The notes: generated from the sequence alone by a model not told the origin. A DNA stretch of 64,000 bases from Lithodes maja (GCA_037953745.1 JBAKBP010007647.1:33902-97901), one strand, 5' to 3'. Positions 40,051 through 49,842 are shown, counted from the stretch's first letter. A program made the numbers and translations.

Positions 40051-40430
40051 GGGGGCCCACCTCGCCTTTTTTATCTTGCTCTCCCTCTCTCTTTGGCTTG
40101 TATCCATTCACCCTACTGTTTTAAGACGTTTACCCCCATCCAGGTGTCAATATTTTCCTGGCGAGCGGTAGCGAGCCAGCATATATATATATTTTTGTTT
40201 TGACAGCAAGCTAAATTTGTACATTTTTCGATAGAAAAATTTCTCCGGCAAAGCCGGATTTCTCCATACAATGCTGGCTCGCTATCGTTCGCCAGGAAGA
40301 AATCAACACCTGGATGGGGATAAGCGTCTTAAAACAGTTGGCTGAATTGGGCCGAATGGATACAAACCAGGGAAAGAGAGAAAAGTAGAGAAAGATAAAA
40401 ACAAACAAAAAAGCTGGTGACCCCCCTTAA
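40047..40430. mobile_element. fold-back TTAA element, family F
   Basis: From TTAAGGGGGCCCACC to GGTGACCCCCCTTAA the two halves are imperfect inverted repeats of about 130-150 bp with a small AT-rich centre (about 40185-40265). The right TTAA is also the left boundary of M4. Confidence 0.8.
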
Positions 40431-41337
40431 CCCGGGAACTGCGGGGAGACTCTTAAGAGTTCCCCCGGCGGACTGCGGGGAGACTGTTATGAGTGAGTGA
40501 GAAAAAAAAATCAACTTTTGACATCGAAAAAAAAAAAAAAAAAAAAATTTTTTTTTTTTTTTTTTTTTTTTTGGCCCCTGGGCCATGCAAAATCTCAGGC
40601 CTCTACCTCCCCTCCTTCCCCACTTTCCTCCTCTCCTTCAGTTATCACCTATTTTCCCTGTTATTCCCTTATTCTGAGGTATATTTTCGTGCTAACATTA
40701 GCGAGTTGCAAGCAGGGTGTTGTCATCACTGATGGCAAGCGAGTGCGAGAGAGAGAGAGAGTATCGATCGACTGTGTCTCAGTGGCCTTGGGGGAAATTG
40801 GCGGGAAAGCAGCTTGCCTCACCCATACATTATACAACTCGCGGGCTATATCTCCGATTTTGACCATCCAAACACTGTTTTCACTCGTTTTATTGTTCTA
40901 TCTATCTATCTATTGCCAGACGCCTTACTCCCCTTACGAGGGTGGCCATACACAGAATGCCCCCAAGCGGACCTATTCCCTGTGAGAGGGACAACCCGAG
41001 CCAGTTTAGTGAAGGACTTACAGGATTGACCACTCAATTCAGGATCCGTCCGACTCCGAGGCCCTCTGTGTATCTTGTTAGCACTATTTTTCTACAGTGG
41101 TGTCCGGCTAATCCATCCACTAACCTGCCTTACCCTTAGGTAAGCAGTACGGATTTGTATCAGGTCGTTTTATTGTTGTGTCAGGTTAATACCTTTATAA
41201 TCAACCCATAATTGGTGCATATGGATAAGTATTAACGCTATTAATGGCACAATGAATATTTTAGTGACGGAAACACCTCAAATACGTCAGCACAGGGGGA
41301 CGTTTCCAATTACCCCCATGCGCACTTCAGAGGTTAA
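40427..41337. mobile_element. TTAA MITE M4 (family M) interrupted by a short retroposon
   Basis: It has the same left terminus as M1-M3; the right end reads GCGCACTTCAGAGG and TTAA at 41334-41337. Bases 40898-41164 are an insertion with a 13-bp duplication, leaving a MITE of about 630 bp. Confidence 0.92.
40898..41164 (-). mobile_element. short retroposon with (TAGA)n tail, 13-bp duplication, LINE-like 3' end
   Basis: The 267-bp insert is flanked by TCGTTTTATTGTT (40885-40897 and 41165-41177). Its minus-strand 3' end reads GGCGTCTGGCAATAGATAG, matching the 3' end of the LINE at 55372-61625 (GGCGTCAGGCAATAGATAG). It has no ORF and no clear pol III boxes. It behaves like a SINE mobilised by that LINE. 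Confidence 0.85.
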
Positions 41338-41449
41338 GAAGGCTTAATTCAGAGGATCCTAGAACTAGACTACGGTATAAGGTGAAGTCAATCGTCTATT
41401 GGTAAGCAGAATATGACGTTAATTACGTCAATACTAAGTTTTCATAATT
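41338..41449. other. short spacer
   Basis: Nothing recognised. Confidence 0.4.
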
Positions 41450-41776
41450 AAGGGGAGGTAGTTAGTTTTTCGAGTCCTCCTCCTCCCTCATGTTTAGCCC
41501 TACTAGTCATGAGATTTCAAAACATTCGCCCCATTAATTTGGCGATTTTCAGACCTTTTGCCCCATTTCTTTGCCAATATTAAGCCCTTTCGTGCCATTT
41601 AGGTGTCGATTTTTTCCTGGTGAGCGATAGCGAGCCTGTATTTGAAGAGGAATCGGCCTTTGGCCCGGACATTTTTTTCTACCGAAAAATTTACAAATTT
41701 ATATCGAAGGGGGGTCTTGTGGGTGTTTTTTCAAGCTTGATAGAGGCTTAAAGAGCAAACTAAACCCCCTCCTTAA
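41450..41776. mobile_element. TTAA MITE, family G, uninterrupted copy
   Basis: Bounded by TTAA 41450-41453 and 41773-41776. It is inverted relative to the split copy at 24367/38685. The motif TTAATATTGGCAAAG in inverse orientation (about 41565-41579) is the equivalent of the E2/E3 insertion point, here without an insert. Confidence 0.75.
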
Positions 41777-42051
41777 ACCATTGAGCCGAACCAGTAAATT
41801 ATGCTGCACAATAATGTCTCGGCTCCCTTAACCCGGGAGCTACGGGGAGACTCATAAGAGTTCCCCCGGCGCACTGCGGGGAGACTCTTAAGAGCAGAGC
41901 ATTTGAACGCGTACCAAAACCGCGCGTTTATAGCCAGGCGGCTGAAAATTGGTGTGGGTATAGTACTACATGTCAACTCTCGACACCACCCCGCCAAACG
42001 CTCGCCCCGCACTCATGCAAGCACCACCGCGCCAGTAACCACGCACTAGTC

Positions 42052-44769
42052 ATGGAGCCCACACGTCCCTCACGCTCGCTCCCTGATGACACAACCAGCC
42101 CTCCTTCTGGTGGTGTTAGCCGCCGTGGAAGGCAGAGGGTGGCTGCCAAAGACCCTAGCTACCAGTACGACACGCCCTACAGCTCGGAGGACAAAACACC
42201 AGCACCCAAAGCACGGAAAACACGTGCAAGCAGGGCAATGGCACAGAGGTCATTGGTCTTTCGTGACACTGCCACCACGACCCAGGCCACTGCAACAACC
42301 ACTACCACCACCACTGCCACCACTGCCACCCCTGCCACCCCTGCCACCGGTACCAGCGACGCAGGAGGCCGCCCTAGGGCTGCAGAACCTGCGGGGGCAG
42401 GAAAAATTAAAGGCACGGGCATAGGGAAGAGATCCCGTACGCCAGCCACAGTGCCCCTACCACCACCACCACCACCAGCCGCCCCTGGCCCGGCTGCCCC
42501 TGACGCCCCTGCTGCCCCTGCCGCCCCTGCCGCCCCTGCCACCCCTGCCCAAGGAACAGGGAAGGGGAAGGGGAAGGGGAAGGGGAAGGGGAAAGGGAGA
42601 GGGAAAGCGACTGCTGGCCCTGCTGTCCCTGGTGTCCCTACCGGCCCTGCTGCCCCTGTTGCCCCTGCTGCCCCTGCCGCCCATGCCGCCCCTGCCCAAG
42701 GAACAGAGAGAAGGGCGACAGGCACCACCATCATCTTGCCATCAAGGCCACGCACCACTGCTGCCCCTGCCGCCGCCCCTGCCACCGCCTCTGCTGTCCC
42801 TGTCCATAAGACACCCTCACGTGCAAAAGTGACCCGGAAAACTCTGACACCATCAAAGTATGCCGCCCTGCTGTTTGATGGTGATTCGCAGGATATTGGC
42901 AGCCCAGGTTTCGACGACGAAGCCCTAGCACGGGACCAAGGGTGGGGGGATTTGGGAGTGGACAGTGGGAGTGAGTCCGACGTCGGTGACGAAAATGAGG
43001 AAGGGCATCGTCTGTCAAGTGAAGAGGAGGGTCATGATGATGAAGTGCTGTATCGCGACCATGGAAGCGATATTTCAGACGATGAAGCAGACGCAGACGA
43101 CATTCCGATCCCTGAGCTGCCTTCGTTCGATTGGTCTGACGGGGTCAATTTTGTACCTGACGTGCCCCAGTTCAATCCTGGGACGTCAGGAACAACTGAC
43201 GACTGGCCCTGTGACGATCAAGCGAACGAAAGCGACTTCTTCCTCGCTTTTTTCGACATGGAGGTAATGACGTACATCGTTGCCCAAACAAACGCCTACT
43301 ACAGGTGGGTGTTTGGCAGATTGGACGTCCTTTCTCCAAAAGCGAGAATACGAGGCTGGGTGGATACGACTGTGGAAGAATTTATGACGTTCTTTGCCTT
43401 GTTGTTCCTCATGCCTCTGATCAAGAAGCATGTGTTGCAACACTATTGGAAGCACGACCCTCTCATCGCCACCCCAACTTTCAATAAGTTCATGACTCGT
43501 GACAGATTTTTGTTGCTGCTAAGATTTATGCACTTTGCAGACAACGAAAATCCTAACAGGATTGACAGGATATGGGAAGTTCGGAATGTGTTCACCATGT
43601 TGTTGGAGAGGTATAGGAAATACTTTTACCCCTTCCTCAATTTGGTGATTGATGAGTCGCTCGTGCTCTTCAAAGGACGTCTTGTTTTCAAACAGTATAT
43701 CCCCTTGAAAAGGCATAGGTTCGGAATCAAGCTCTTCGTTTTGTGTGACTGCGAAACTGGAATAGTGCTTGACATGATCGTGTACACAGGCACTGACATT
43801 GACATACCGAAAGCCGCTGCTAATGACCCCATGGGCATGTCAGGTGCCATCGTCAGGAAAATGTTGGCACCTTACCTGGGCAAAGGCCACATCATCTACA
43901 CTGACAACTGGTATACTTCTCCTGCTCTCTGCCAGTTTCTTCATGACAACCAAACGGGGTCATGTGGGACTGTCAGAAAGACAAGAAAGTTTATGCCAAA
44001 GTTCACAGGTGATGTCATTCCTCTCACAGATGCCTCCTCCAGTGACACACCTTCAGAAGACGACCTGGCCCAGGAACACCGCGAGAGGCATGTGCGAAGA
44101 AGGCGACGAAAGGGGCAGAAATACAAGCAGCTCGAGAAGTGTGGGAAAGTGATAGCCCTGAAGTGGAAGGATAAGCGAGACGTCCACCTGCTTTCCACCG
44201 TCCACACAGGTGCCCAGATGGATTCTGGCAAAATCCACTGCCGAACCAGGAAGACAATCTACAAGCCCGACATGGTAGTGGACTACACTAAAAACATGCG
44301 CCTGGTGGACAAGTCTGACTGTCAGCTGTCAGGCGTTGAGTGTCTGAGGAAGACTGTGAAGTGGTATCACAAGCTCTTCCTCCACTTAGTTGATATAACG
44401 ATGCTGAACGCCTACAACTTGTGGTTGGTGAAAAAGGATATGGCCCCAAACCAGAAACTGAAATTCCGGGAGTTCGTGTACAACGTCTCATACCAACTCC
44501 TGGAGAAGTATGGCACCACCACTCACAGACATACGGCATGGCGTGGGGATCACGTTCCTGACCGCATCCAGCTGGGTGTCGAAAGACACTACCCCATCAA
44601 CACTGAGATGCTTGGCACTCGTCACAGGCAGGCGCAGTGCACTGTCTGCAGCTCCAGTGTCAGGAAACCCCATGTCACAAAAAGAGTCACCTCAATGTGC
44701 GCCGAGTGCAAAGTTCCACTCTGCCTGGGTGACTGCTTCAGGGACTACCACACCTTCAAGAATTATTGA
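42052..44769 (+). CDS. piggyBac-type transposase, intact
   Basis: The 905-codon ORF encodes a cut-and-paste transposase acting on TTAA sites in the nucleus. Residues 1-270 or so are low complexity: Ala/Pro/Thr runs, a (GK)n stretch near 167-185, then an acidic region to about 350. The DDE_Tnp_1_7-type domain follows (about 380-800). Catalytic residues are visible as D534 (VIDESLVLFKGR), D618 (IIYTDNWYTSP), and D753 with D756 (LVDKSD), matching the four-Asp pattern of piggyBac. The C-terminus has a Cys-rich zinc-binding domain (QCTVCSS ... MCAECKVPLC), typical of the family. The N-terminal extension is longer than in the classic transposase of about 600 residues. No stops or frameshifts are present, so it may be active or only recently silenced. 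Confidence 0.93.
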   Translation: MEPTRPSRSLPDDTTSPPSGGVSRRGRQRVAAKDPSYQYDTPYSSEDKTPAPKARKTRASRAMAQRSLVFRDTATTTQATATTTTTTTATTATPATPATGTSDAGGRPRAAEPAGAGKIKGTGIGKRSRTPATVPLPPPPPPAAPGPAAPDAPAAPAAPAAPATPAQGTGKGKGKGKGKGKGRGKATAGPAVPGVPTGPAAPVAPAAPAAHAAPAQGTERRATGTTIILPSRPRTTAAPAAAPATASAVPVHKTPSRAKVTRKTLTPSKYAALLFDGDSQDIGSPGFDDEALARDQGWGDLGVDSGSESDVGDENEEGHRLSSEEEGHDDEVLYRDHGSDISDDEADADDIPIPELPSFDWSDGVNFVPDVPQFNPGTSGTTDDWPCDDQANESDFFLAFFDMEVMTYIVAQTNAYYRWVFGRLDVLSPKARIRGWVDTTVEEFMTFFALLFLMPLIKKHVLQHYWKHDPLIATPTFNKFMTRDRFLLLLRFMHFADNENPNRIDRIWEVRNVFTMLLERYRKYFYPFLNLVIDESLVLFKGRLVFKQYIPLKRHRFGIKLFVLCDCETGIVLDMIVYTGTDIDIPKAAANDPMGMSGAIVRKMLAPYLGKGHIIYTDNWYTSPALCQFLHDNQTGSCGTVRKTRKFMPKFTGDVIPLTDASSSDTPSEDDLAQEHRERHVRRRRRKGQKYKQLEKCGKVIALKWKDKRDVHLLSTVHTGAQMDSGKIHCRTRKTIYKPDMVVDYTKNMRLVDKSDCQLSGVECLRKTVKWYHKLFLHLVDITMLNAYNLWLVKKDMAPNQKLKFREFVYNVSYQLLEKYGTTTHRHTAWRGDHVPDRIQLGVERHYPINTEMLGTRHRQAQCTVCSSSVRKPHVTKRVTSMCAECKVPLCLGDCFRDYHTFKNY

Positions 44770-44907
44770 GTGTCGCCCTGCCCTGCCCTGCCCTGGACTC
44801 GCCCCGTGCCCTGCCCTGCCCTGGACTCGCCCCGTGCCCTGCCCTGGACTCGCCCCCTGCCCAGCCCTGTCCTGGACTCGCGCCCTACCTTACCTGACCT
44901 GACCTAA
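44770..44907 (+). repeat. CCCTGCCCTGGACTCGCC minisatellite
   Basis: About five irregular repeats built on CCCTGCCCTGGACTCGCC lie directly after the transposase stop. They may have replaced the element's normal 3' region. Confidence 0.8.
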
Positions 44908-45467
44908 TTTTTTTTTTTTTTTTTTTTTTTCTATATTCCAACTTACTCCCTCTCAGGCATAGGCTGAGAGCCTGGACATTCACAGCTGTACAATGAGCAG
45001 TGAAGCCCGTGAGATCTTGTTCCAGTCTAGGGAGTGAGACATGTGAAGCACGTAGAGTACAACGAGCACCTGCCATCTTGCCTTCACATGAGGCACGGTG
45101 CTCACTCATGGCCCGAAGTGACCCCATCTCTGAAGACACCTCGTTCCCGTGCTTCACTGTCTTACCCCCTACACTCGGACTCTCACTCTTACACACACAC
45201 ACAACGCCACCTGTTGAGCAGATAACTCACCAGGCATTGCACCCCTATAGCATATTTTGAATATGGGAATATTCATACAGTGCTATTTAATCAGGAAACA
45301 ATGAGGGTATTTTATTAGCACTTCGGTGGGCTTTGTGGTAATGCACTGATACTAGGTACAGCACAAATTCCATCCCAATAATATCTTCCCATTGATACAT
45401 CGGGATTTGAACCCGGGACCTTTGGATTACCAGGCCAGTGGCAAGACCACTCCACCACACCTCCCCT
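44908..45467 (-). mobile_element. tRNA-derived SINE, copy 2
   Basis: Same family, length and orientation as 7408-7970, with T23 (poly-A on the minus strand) at 44908-44930 and the tRNA-like head ending at 45467. It separates the piggyBac 3' flank from AT-rich sequence. Confidence 0.88.
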
Positions 45468-45774
45468 AAATTGATCACGCTACCTCATAATGTAACATAT
45501 ATATTATATAATGTATAAGTTCCAAAGATATCCCTGTGATATAGCTTTTACATTATATAATTGTATGTTTCATTATTTAGTTTATAAGTTTCAAAGATTT
45601 ACATGTAATATGCCTTATTTTTTTAGTATATCAATATATATGTTTGTTATTAGCCAAAGTAATGTGTATATAATTATTTTCTTACCTCAAATGAATTGTA
45701 CAAAAATAAATATGTTTCAACAAATCCTGTCAAACCTACTAAGATAATAAAAAAAACAATAAAAAAAAAAAAAA

Positions 45775-45855
45775 CAAGGTCATGTCATTGTATTCTTACA
45801 ATATGATATATTCTATGAATATTTCATATTGTTTGAATACAATGGCATGATCTTG
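45775..45855. repeat. 81-bp near-perfect hairpin flanked by A runs
   Basis: CAAGGTCATGTCATTGTATTC pairs, with a few mismatches, with the inverted copy at 45835-45855; arms of about 38 bp surround a 5-bp centre. An A14 run precedes it and an A11 run follows. Confidence 0.85.
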
Positions 45856-45993
45856 TAAAAAAAAAAATTTATCAAAAATGTTCTAGACAATATAAAACCT
45901 TCCCCATAACCCCCTCCTGGATTCGATCACACAACCCTAGCACACTTTGAGTTTTCCAGTCCGCGACCTTACCAACCATGCCACAGGAGCTCA
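45856..45993 (-). mobile_element. second type of tRNA-derived SINE, short
   Basis: On the minus strand a tRNA-like head reads CTCCTGTGGCATGGTTGG (A box) and TGATCGAATCC (B-box-like). The end CAGGAG pairs with the 5' CTCCTG as an acceptor stem. An AT-rich part and an A-rich tail follow. The T-loop is enlarged, so a functional tRNA gene is unlikely. Confidence 0.6.
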
Positions 45994-46388
45994 TACCAAA
46001 TATCACTCAAAACTTTGTGTCTACAATCGAAATGACAATATACAAAAAAAAATGAATTATCCCACCAATTTACGTTTGTAAATTGATGGGATTATCAATT
46101 ATATCATGCCAAGGTTTATAAAAGTTTGTCTCTGTCAAGAATTAGTAATTATATAACTTTATTCTGTCAACAATTGCCCAAACACTCAGCAAAATTGCCC
46201 CTCTCAGTGCGACTCCACTCATTTTCACATGGTCAAGCGGTGACCCTTGCCGCTCCTTTATGCCCCAGCTACACCAGCCACAGCAGCTCTGTCTGGGAAC
46301 AAAATTTGTATAAATACAATAATGGATAAAATACTCTTCACAAATACATTTGTATTGTATAATATTGTAAATAAAAAAGAATAATAAC

Positions 46389-47051
46389 TATGGCTAATTT
46401 AGATAAGTGGACTGTATATTATTGATATTAAAGGAACATTAACCATATAGAATATATAATTACCCTTTGATGAACTCAGCTGGTGATTGGAGGATGGCGG
46501 AAAATAGGCTAGATGACTTGAAGTGGTTAGTAAGGTAAACAGCGTATGAAAAGAGGCTACAATAGGCTAGGATAGGCTAGATATTTACGTTAAGTTGTGC
46601 TAATTAACAAAGATGATGATGTAGTGACTATATGGAGTATGAGATGAAAAGTGAAGCGAAAACACCTGGTGAAATAACTAGAAGAAAGAAGGCTTAGCGT
46701 GTGTAGCTGGTAAGGAGGTTGGTTGGAGAGTGCCGAGCGCGTTATGTTCGTCTCTGTCGTGACATACCGCGCACGCGCATAACATATGGAAAATGTATCC
46801 CATCTTCTTTACAATGAGATACTTATAAACAATCTTAAATAATACAAATATATATATATATATATGGGAATTATAATCCTACAATACTTTCCCATATACT
46901 ACTATAGAATAATATATTCTACCCAATCATGGAACGTTCGACTATGGAAGCGTTCAACTTAAGACTACGGAATTATACGTAACGCTACATCAACCCAGAT
47001 TACGTAACATCGAGACTGTTTATACTAGTTTGAGTACACTAAGTATGGACA
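46389..47051 (-). repeat. 3' LTR of the BEL/Pao element
   Basis: 663 bp; on the plus strand from TATGGCTAATTTAG to AAGTATGGACA. It is almost identical to the right LTR. Confidence 0.92.
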
Positions 47052-47088
47052 TATTCCCACCAACAGAAAATATGCAAAATTTACATGA

Positions 47089-49530
47089 TTAGATTTGCCC
47101 GGAGGCAATCTTATCCCGCCAAGCTTGGGAGGATATCTGGGCTGCCTGTCGATGTGGGCGTTCGCCAGACGCGTCAACAGGCTGCGCCGAAGTAGAAGCC
47201 AGAGAGGGGACTTCAATGGATAACTGATCCGAGGGGGTGTCCTTGCGATCGAGGTCACCCTCAAGAGGATATAGTCGGACTGTTGGCCGTGTGATTACTC
47301 CAGTCCTGGTGCGAACCTTTGCTACCCGAACCTCACCATCACGACCTGGTAATAACTCCTCTATCCGACCCAATTTCCAACATGCGCGCGGGCCCTCCTC
47401 ATGGATGGTTACCACGTCCCCTACCCTAGGCCAATGACCTTTTAATGGTGTTAGTTTATTCTTTTGCGCTTCCCTTAAAGTCACCAGATATTCTGTTGAC
47501 CAGCGATGCCAAATATCTCGCGATAATTTACGAATGTATTTGTAGCGGGCCGATATCACTTCCTCACTTATGTAGTCTGGATCTTCCATAGTATCCTCGT
47601 CATGCTCTTCAGGAAGATCCCGCAGTCTGTATCCACGTACCAGTACTGAGGGTGTGATTGGGGTAAGGTCTTCCAAATCACCAGAAGCATAGTATAGAGG
47701 GCGATCATTTACGGTGGCTTCAATCTCCAAGAGTATGGTGTTGAGTTCCTCAATCGAGATGAGAGCTCTACCCAACACCTTCTTCAGACCCGCCTTCACG
47801 ATGCCTATGGCTCTCTCCCATATGGCGCCAAACCAAGGCGCTCTGGCGGGAATGAAACGCCATTCGCATTTTACATCCGCTAGGCAGGTCTGAATCTTAG
47901 GATTGTTGCTCACTTCTTTGAGATATGTAGATGCCCCTATGAAAGTCTTTGCATTGTCACTCAGCATGATACGCGGATATCCCTGTCTACTGCAGAATCT
48001 TCGGAAGGCATGTAGGAAGCTATCACAAGTGAGGTTAGTGACCAGTTCCAGGTGAATTGCCCTGGTAACAGCACAAGTGAAAAGTATCATATACACCTTA
48101 AGATTGGGTGAATCTTTCACAGGGATTGCTCCACTGTAGTCAACCCCGGTAACTTTGTAAGGGTCACCTGGGGTAGTTCGCAGGTTTGGTAAGGGAGGAA
48201 TTCCGACGGGATCATAATGTGTTCCCTGTACTCTTCTACACTTTAAGCATTTGCGAAGGACTTTCTTGACCACCTGCCTGATTCTAGGCACCCACCATCG
48301 TTGTCTTACATAGGTGACTATATGACCAACCCCATAATGACAACAGAGTCGGTGACACCTATCGATGATAAGATGGGTGAAGGGATGATTGGGGGGCAGT
48401 AGTATTGGATACTTACTTGCCTCAGAGAGGGCTGCCAATCGTAATCTGCCTCCGCAATGTATCAAGTCCCCCTTCAAGTGTAAGCCCAATTGGTTGATCA
48501 GGTTATTCCTAGACTTTGTTCCTTTAACCAGTAATTTATATTCCTGCGTATATATTTCTTGTTGACAGAGCTTATGTAATAATTTATCTGCAATTCTGAT
48601 CTCCTTCACATTGAGGTAAGCACTACCTGTGGACGGTGTGCCTTTAATTTTTGCTTTTACATTTTCTACAAATCGTATCACCCATGCTGTAACACGTTGT
48701 AACTTTTCATAGCTGCTGAATCTATCCCACTCCCATAACCGTGTGTCTTCGTCAGGCACCGAGTCAAGTACCGGTGCCACAATAGCAGTGTGTTGCTCGC
48801 TCAAATCTATATTCTCTGGCCATTCGTTGGGATCATTAAGCCAGCATGGGCCATTCCACCACAACGCAGAAGATTTGAGAAATTTAGCAGAGACACCACG
48901 AGTAATGCAATCACTTGGATTCTCTTTGGTAGACACATACCGGAACTGTGCGGTTGGGAGCAGGGTACGAATTTCGTCGACACGGTTGGTGACGTACACT
49001 GGTAGCTTCTTACGGCTATGCAACCAGTAGAGCGTAATTTGGCTGTCACTCCATACAACTGTCTCAGAGATATTTAGCAAATTTGTAAAAGTTTCCTCTA
49101 CAAAGTGAACGAGTCTAGCAGCCAACAGAACTGCAGTCAGCTCTAATTTTGGGATGGAAAGGGATTTGATCGGGGCGACTTTCGCCTTCGCTATGACGAG
49201 ACGGCTGCCACTTGTGTCAACAAAGTATATGGCGGTGCCGTACGCGACCTTGCTAGCGTCTGAGAAGGCATGAATGGAAACAGGATGGTCCATGACAACT
49301 CTCCGAGGAAAATTAAAACCCTTACAGAGACGAAGATCCGAAATAATGTCATCCCACTCCTGAACCAGGTCGCCAGTCAAAACTACATCCCATCCTAATT
49401 TTATCCTCCATAATTGCTGAAGGAATAATCTCGATTTGATTGACACCGGTAGAACTATCCCCAAGGGGTCAAAAAGTTTAGCTGTCATACTCAAGCAAAT
49501 TCGTTTAATAAATGTGAAAATTGTACACAA
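47089..49530 (-). CDS. BEL/Pao pol, N-terminally truncated: RNase H and integrase
   Basis: The 813-codon ORF starts in the segment that follows RT in BEL/Pao pol (KLFDPLGIVLPV, then LFLQQLWRIKLGWD), continues into RNase H (FSDASKVAYG, PKLEL, WSDSQI, residues about 88-165), and then the integrase zinc site (HPFTHLIIDRCHRLCCHYG ... CLKC, about 382-431). The integrase core has D464 (VDYSG), D525 (SDNAKTF) and E572 (GAIWERAI). The C-terminal DUF5641-like region has WHRWSTEYLVTLRE and GDVV. All three integrase residues are present and the frame is clean. RT palm, protease and gag are missing upstream, so it cannot make cDNA by itself. The first residues up to about 14 come from non-element-like sequence; the true N-terminus is lost. 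Confidence 0.9.
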   Translation of the reverse strand: MCTIFTFIKRICLSMTAKLFDPLGIVLPVSIKSRLFLQQLWRIKLGWDVVLTGDLVQEWDDIISDLRLCKGFNFPRRVVMDHPVSIHAFSDASKVAYGTAIYFVDTSGSRLVIAKAKVAPIKSLSIPKLELTAVLLAARLVHFVEETFTNLLNISETVVWSDSQITLYWLHSRKKLPVYVTNRVDEIRTLLPTAQFRYVSTKENPSDCITRGVSAKFLKSSALWWNGPCWLNDPNEWPENIDLSEQHTAIVAPVLDSVPDEDTRLWEWDRFSSYEKLQRVTAWVIRFVENVKAKIKGTPSTGSAYLNVKEIRIADKLLHKLCQQEIYTQEYKLLVKGTKSRNNLINQLGLHLKGDLIHCGGRLRLAALSEASKYPILLPPNHPFTHLIIDRCHRLCCHYGVGHIVTYVRQRWWVPRIRQVVKKVLRKCLKCRRVQGTHYDPVGIPPLPNLRTTPGDPYKVTGVDYSGAIPVKDSPNLKVYMILFTCAVTRAIHLELVTNLTCDSFLHAFRRFCSRQGYPRIMLSDNAKTFIGASTYLKEVSNNPKIQTCLADVKCEWRFIPARAPWFGAIWERAIGIVKAGLKKVLGRALISIEELNTILLEIEATVNDRPLYYASGDLEDLTPITPSVLVRGYRLRDLPEEHDEDTMEDPDYISEEVISARYKYIRKLSRDIWHRWSTEYLVTLREAQKNKLTPLKGHWPRVGDVVTIHEEGPRACWKLGRIEELLPGRDGEVRVAKVRTRTGVITRPTVRLYPLEGDLDRKDTPSDQLSIEVPSLASTSAQPVDASGERPHRQAAQISSQAWRDKIASGQI

Positions 49531-49842
49531 GAAAGTTCATCTTAAGAAGTCACAAGGAAAAAAGTTTTGAGTTGGATTAACACACACTCAGCCTATCAGC
49601 TATCATATTACCCCGCCTCCAGGGCACACGACGAGAAACGAATTGAGAATGACATGTGTATCAAATAAAGAAGTTACTGGACAGTATAAATTTGATATAG
49701 AATGAATAACCTTAACTTTTGAAATTATTATACAGTACAGTATGGATGATTTTAATCCTAGTGCCAATCAATTGTTATAATTTGGGCCTAAAGGTTTTAC
49801 AATCAAAATTTAAATAATATACTGTACCGATTTGAAGGCTTA
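49531..49842. other. non-coding gap between the pol and SGNH ORFs
   Basis: AT-rich, with no ORF or recognisable gag/RT remnant. This is where the missing gag-protease-RT would have to lie if the SGNH ORF were upstream of gag. Confidence 0.5.

Larger units (their letters stand above)
41828..44907 (+). mobile_element. piggyBac element, likely autonomous, 3' end not found
   Basis: The left end is TTAA (41828-41831) plus CCCGGGAGCTACGGGGAGAC and the two ACTC(T/A)TAAGAGT-like motifs, clearly homologous to the termini of M1-M4. The intact transposase gene follows. After the stop there is a short GC-rich minisatellite, and then a SINE. The expected right terminus (family M right ends read CTTGTTAGG before TTAA) was not seen, so the copy is probably truncated or has a different 3' end. 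Confidence 0.8.
45468..46388. other. AT-rich region with hairpin and a tRNA-like SINE head
   Basis: No credible gene. A degenerate 70-bp direct repeat (TATAAGTTCCAAAGAT / TATAAGTTTCAAAGAT at about 45510 and 45582) is present. The hairpin and the tRNA-like sequence are listed separately. Confidence 0.5.

Noticed and set aside
42177..42785. Minus-strand ORF of 202 codons opposite the piggyBac N-terminus
   Set aside because: Mirror of the Ala/Pro/Gly repeat codons; no independent features.
45910..45993. A true tRNA gene on the minus strand
   Set aside because: Acceptor stem and boxes are present but the T-loop is too large and an A-rich tail follows, so it is a SINE head.
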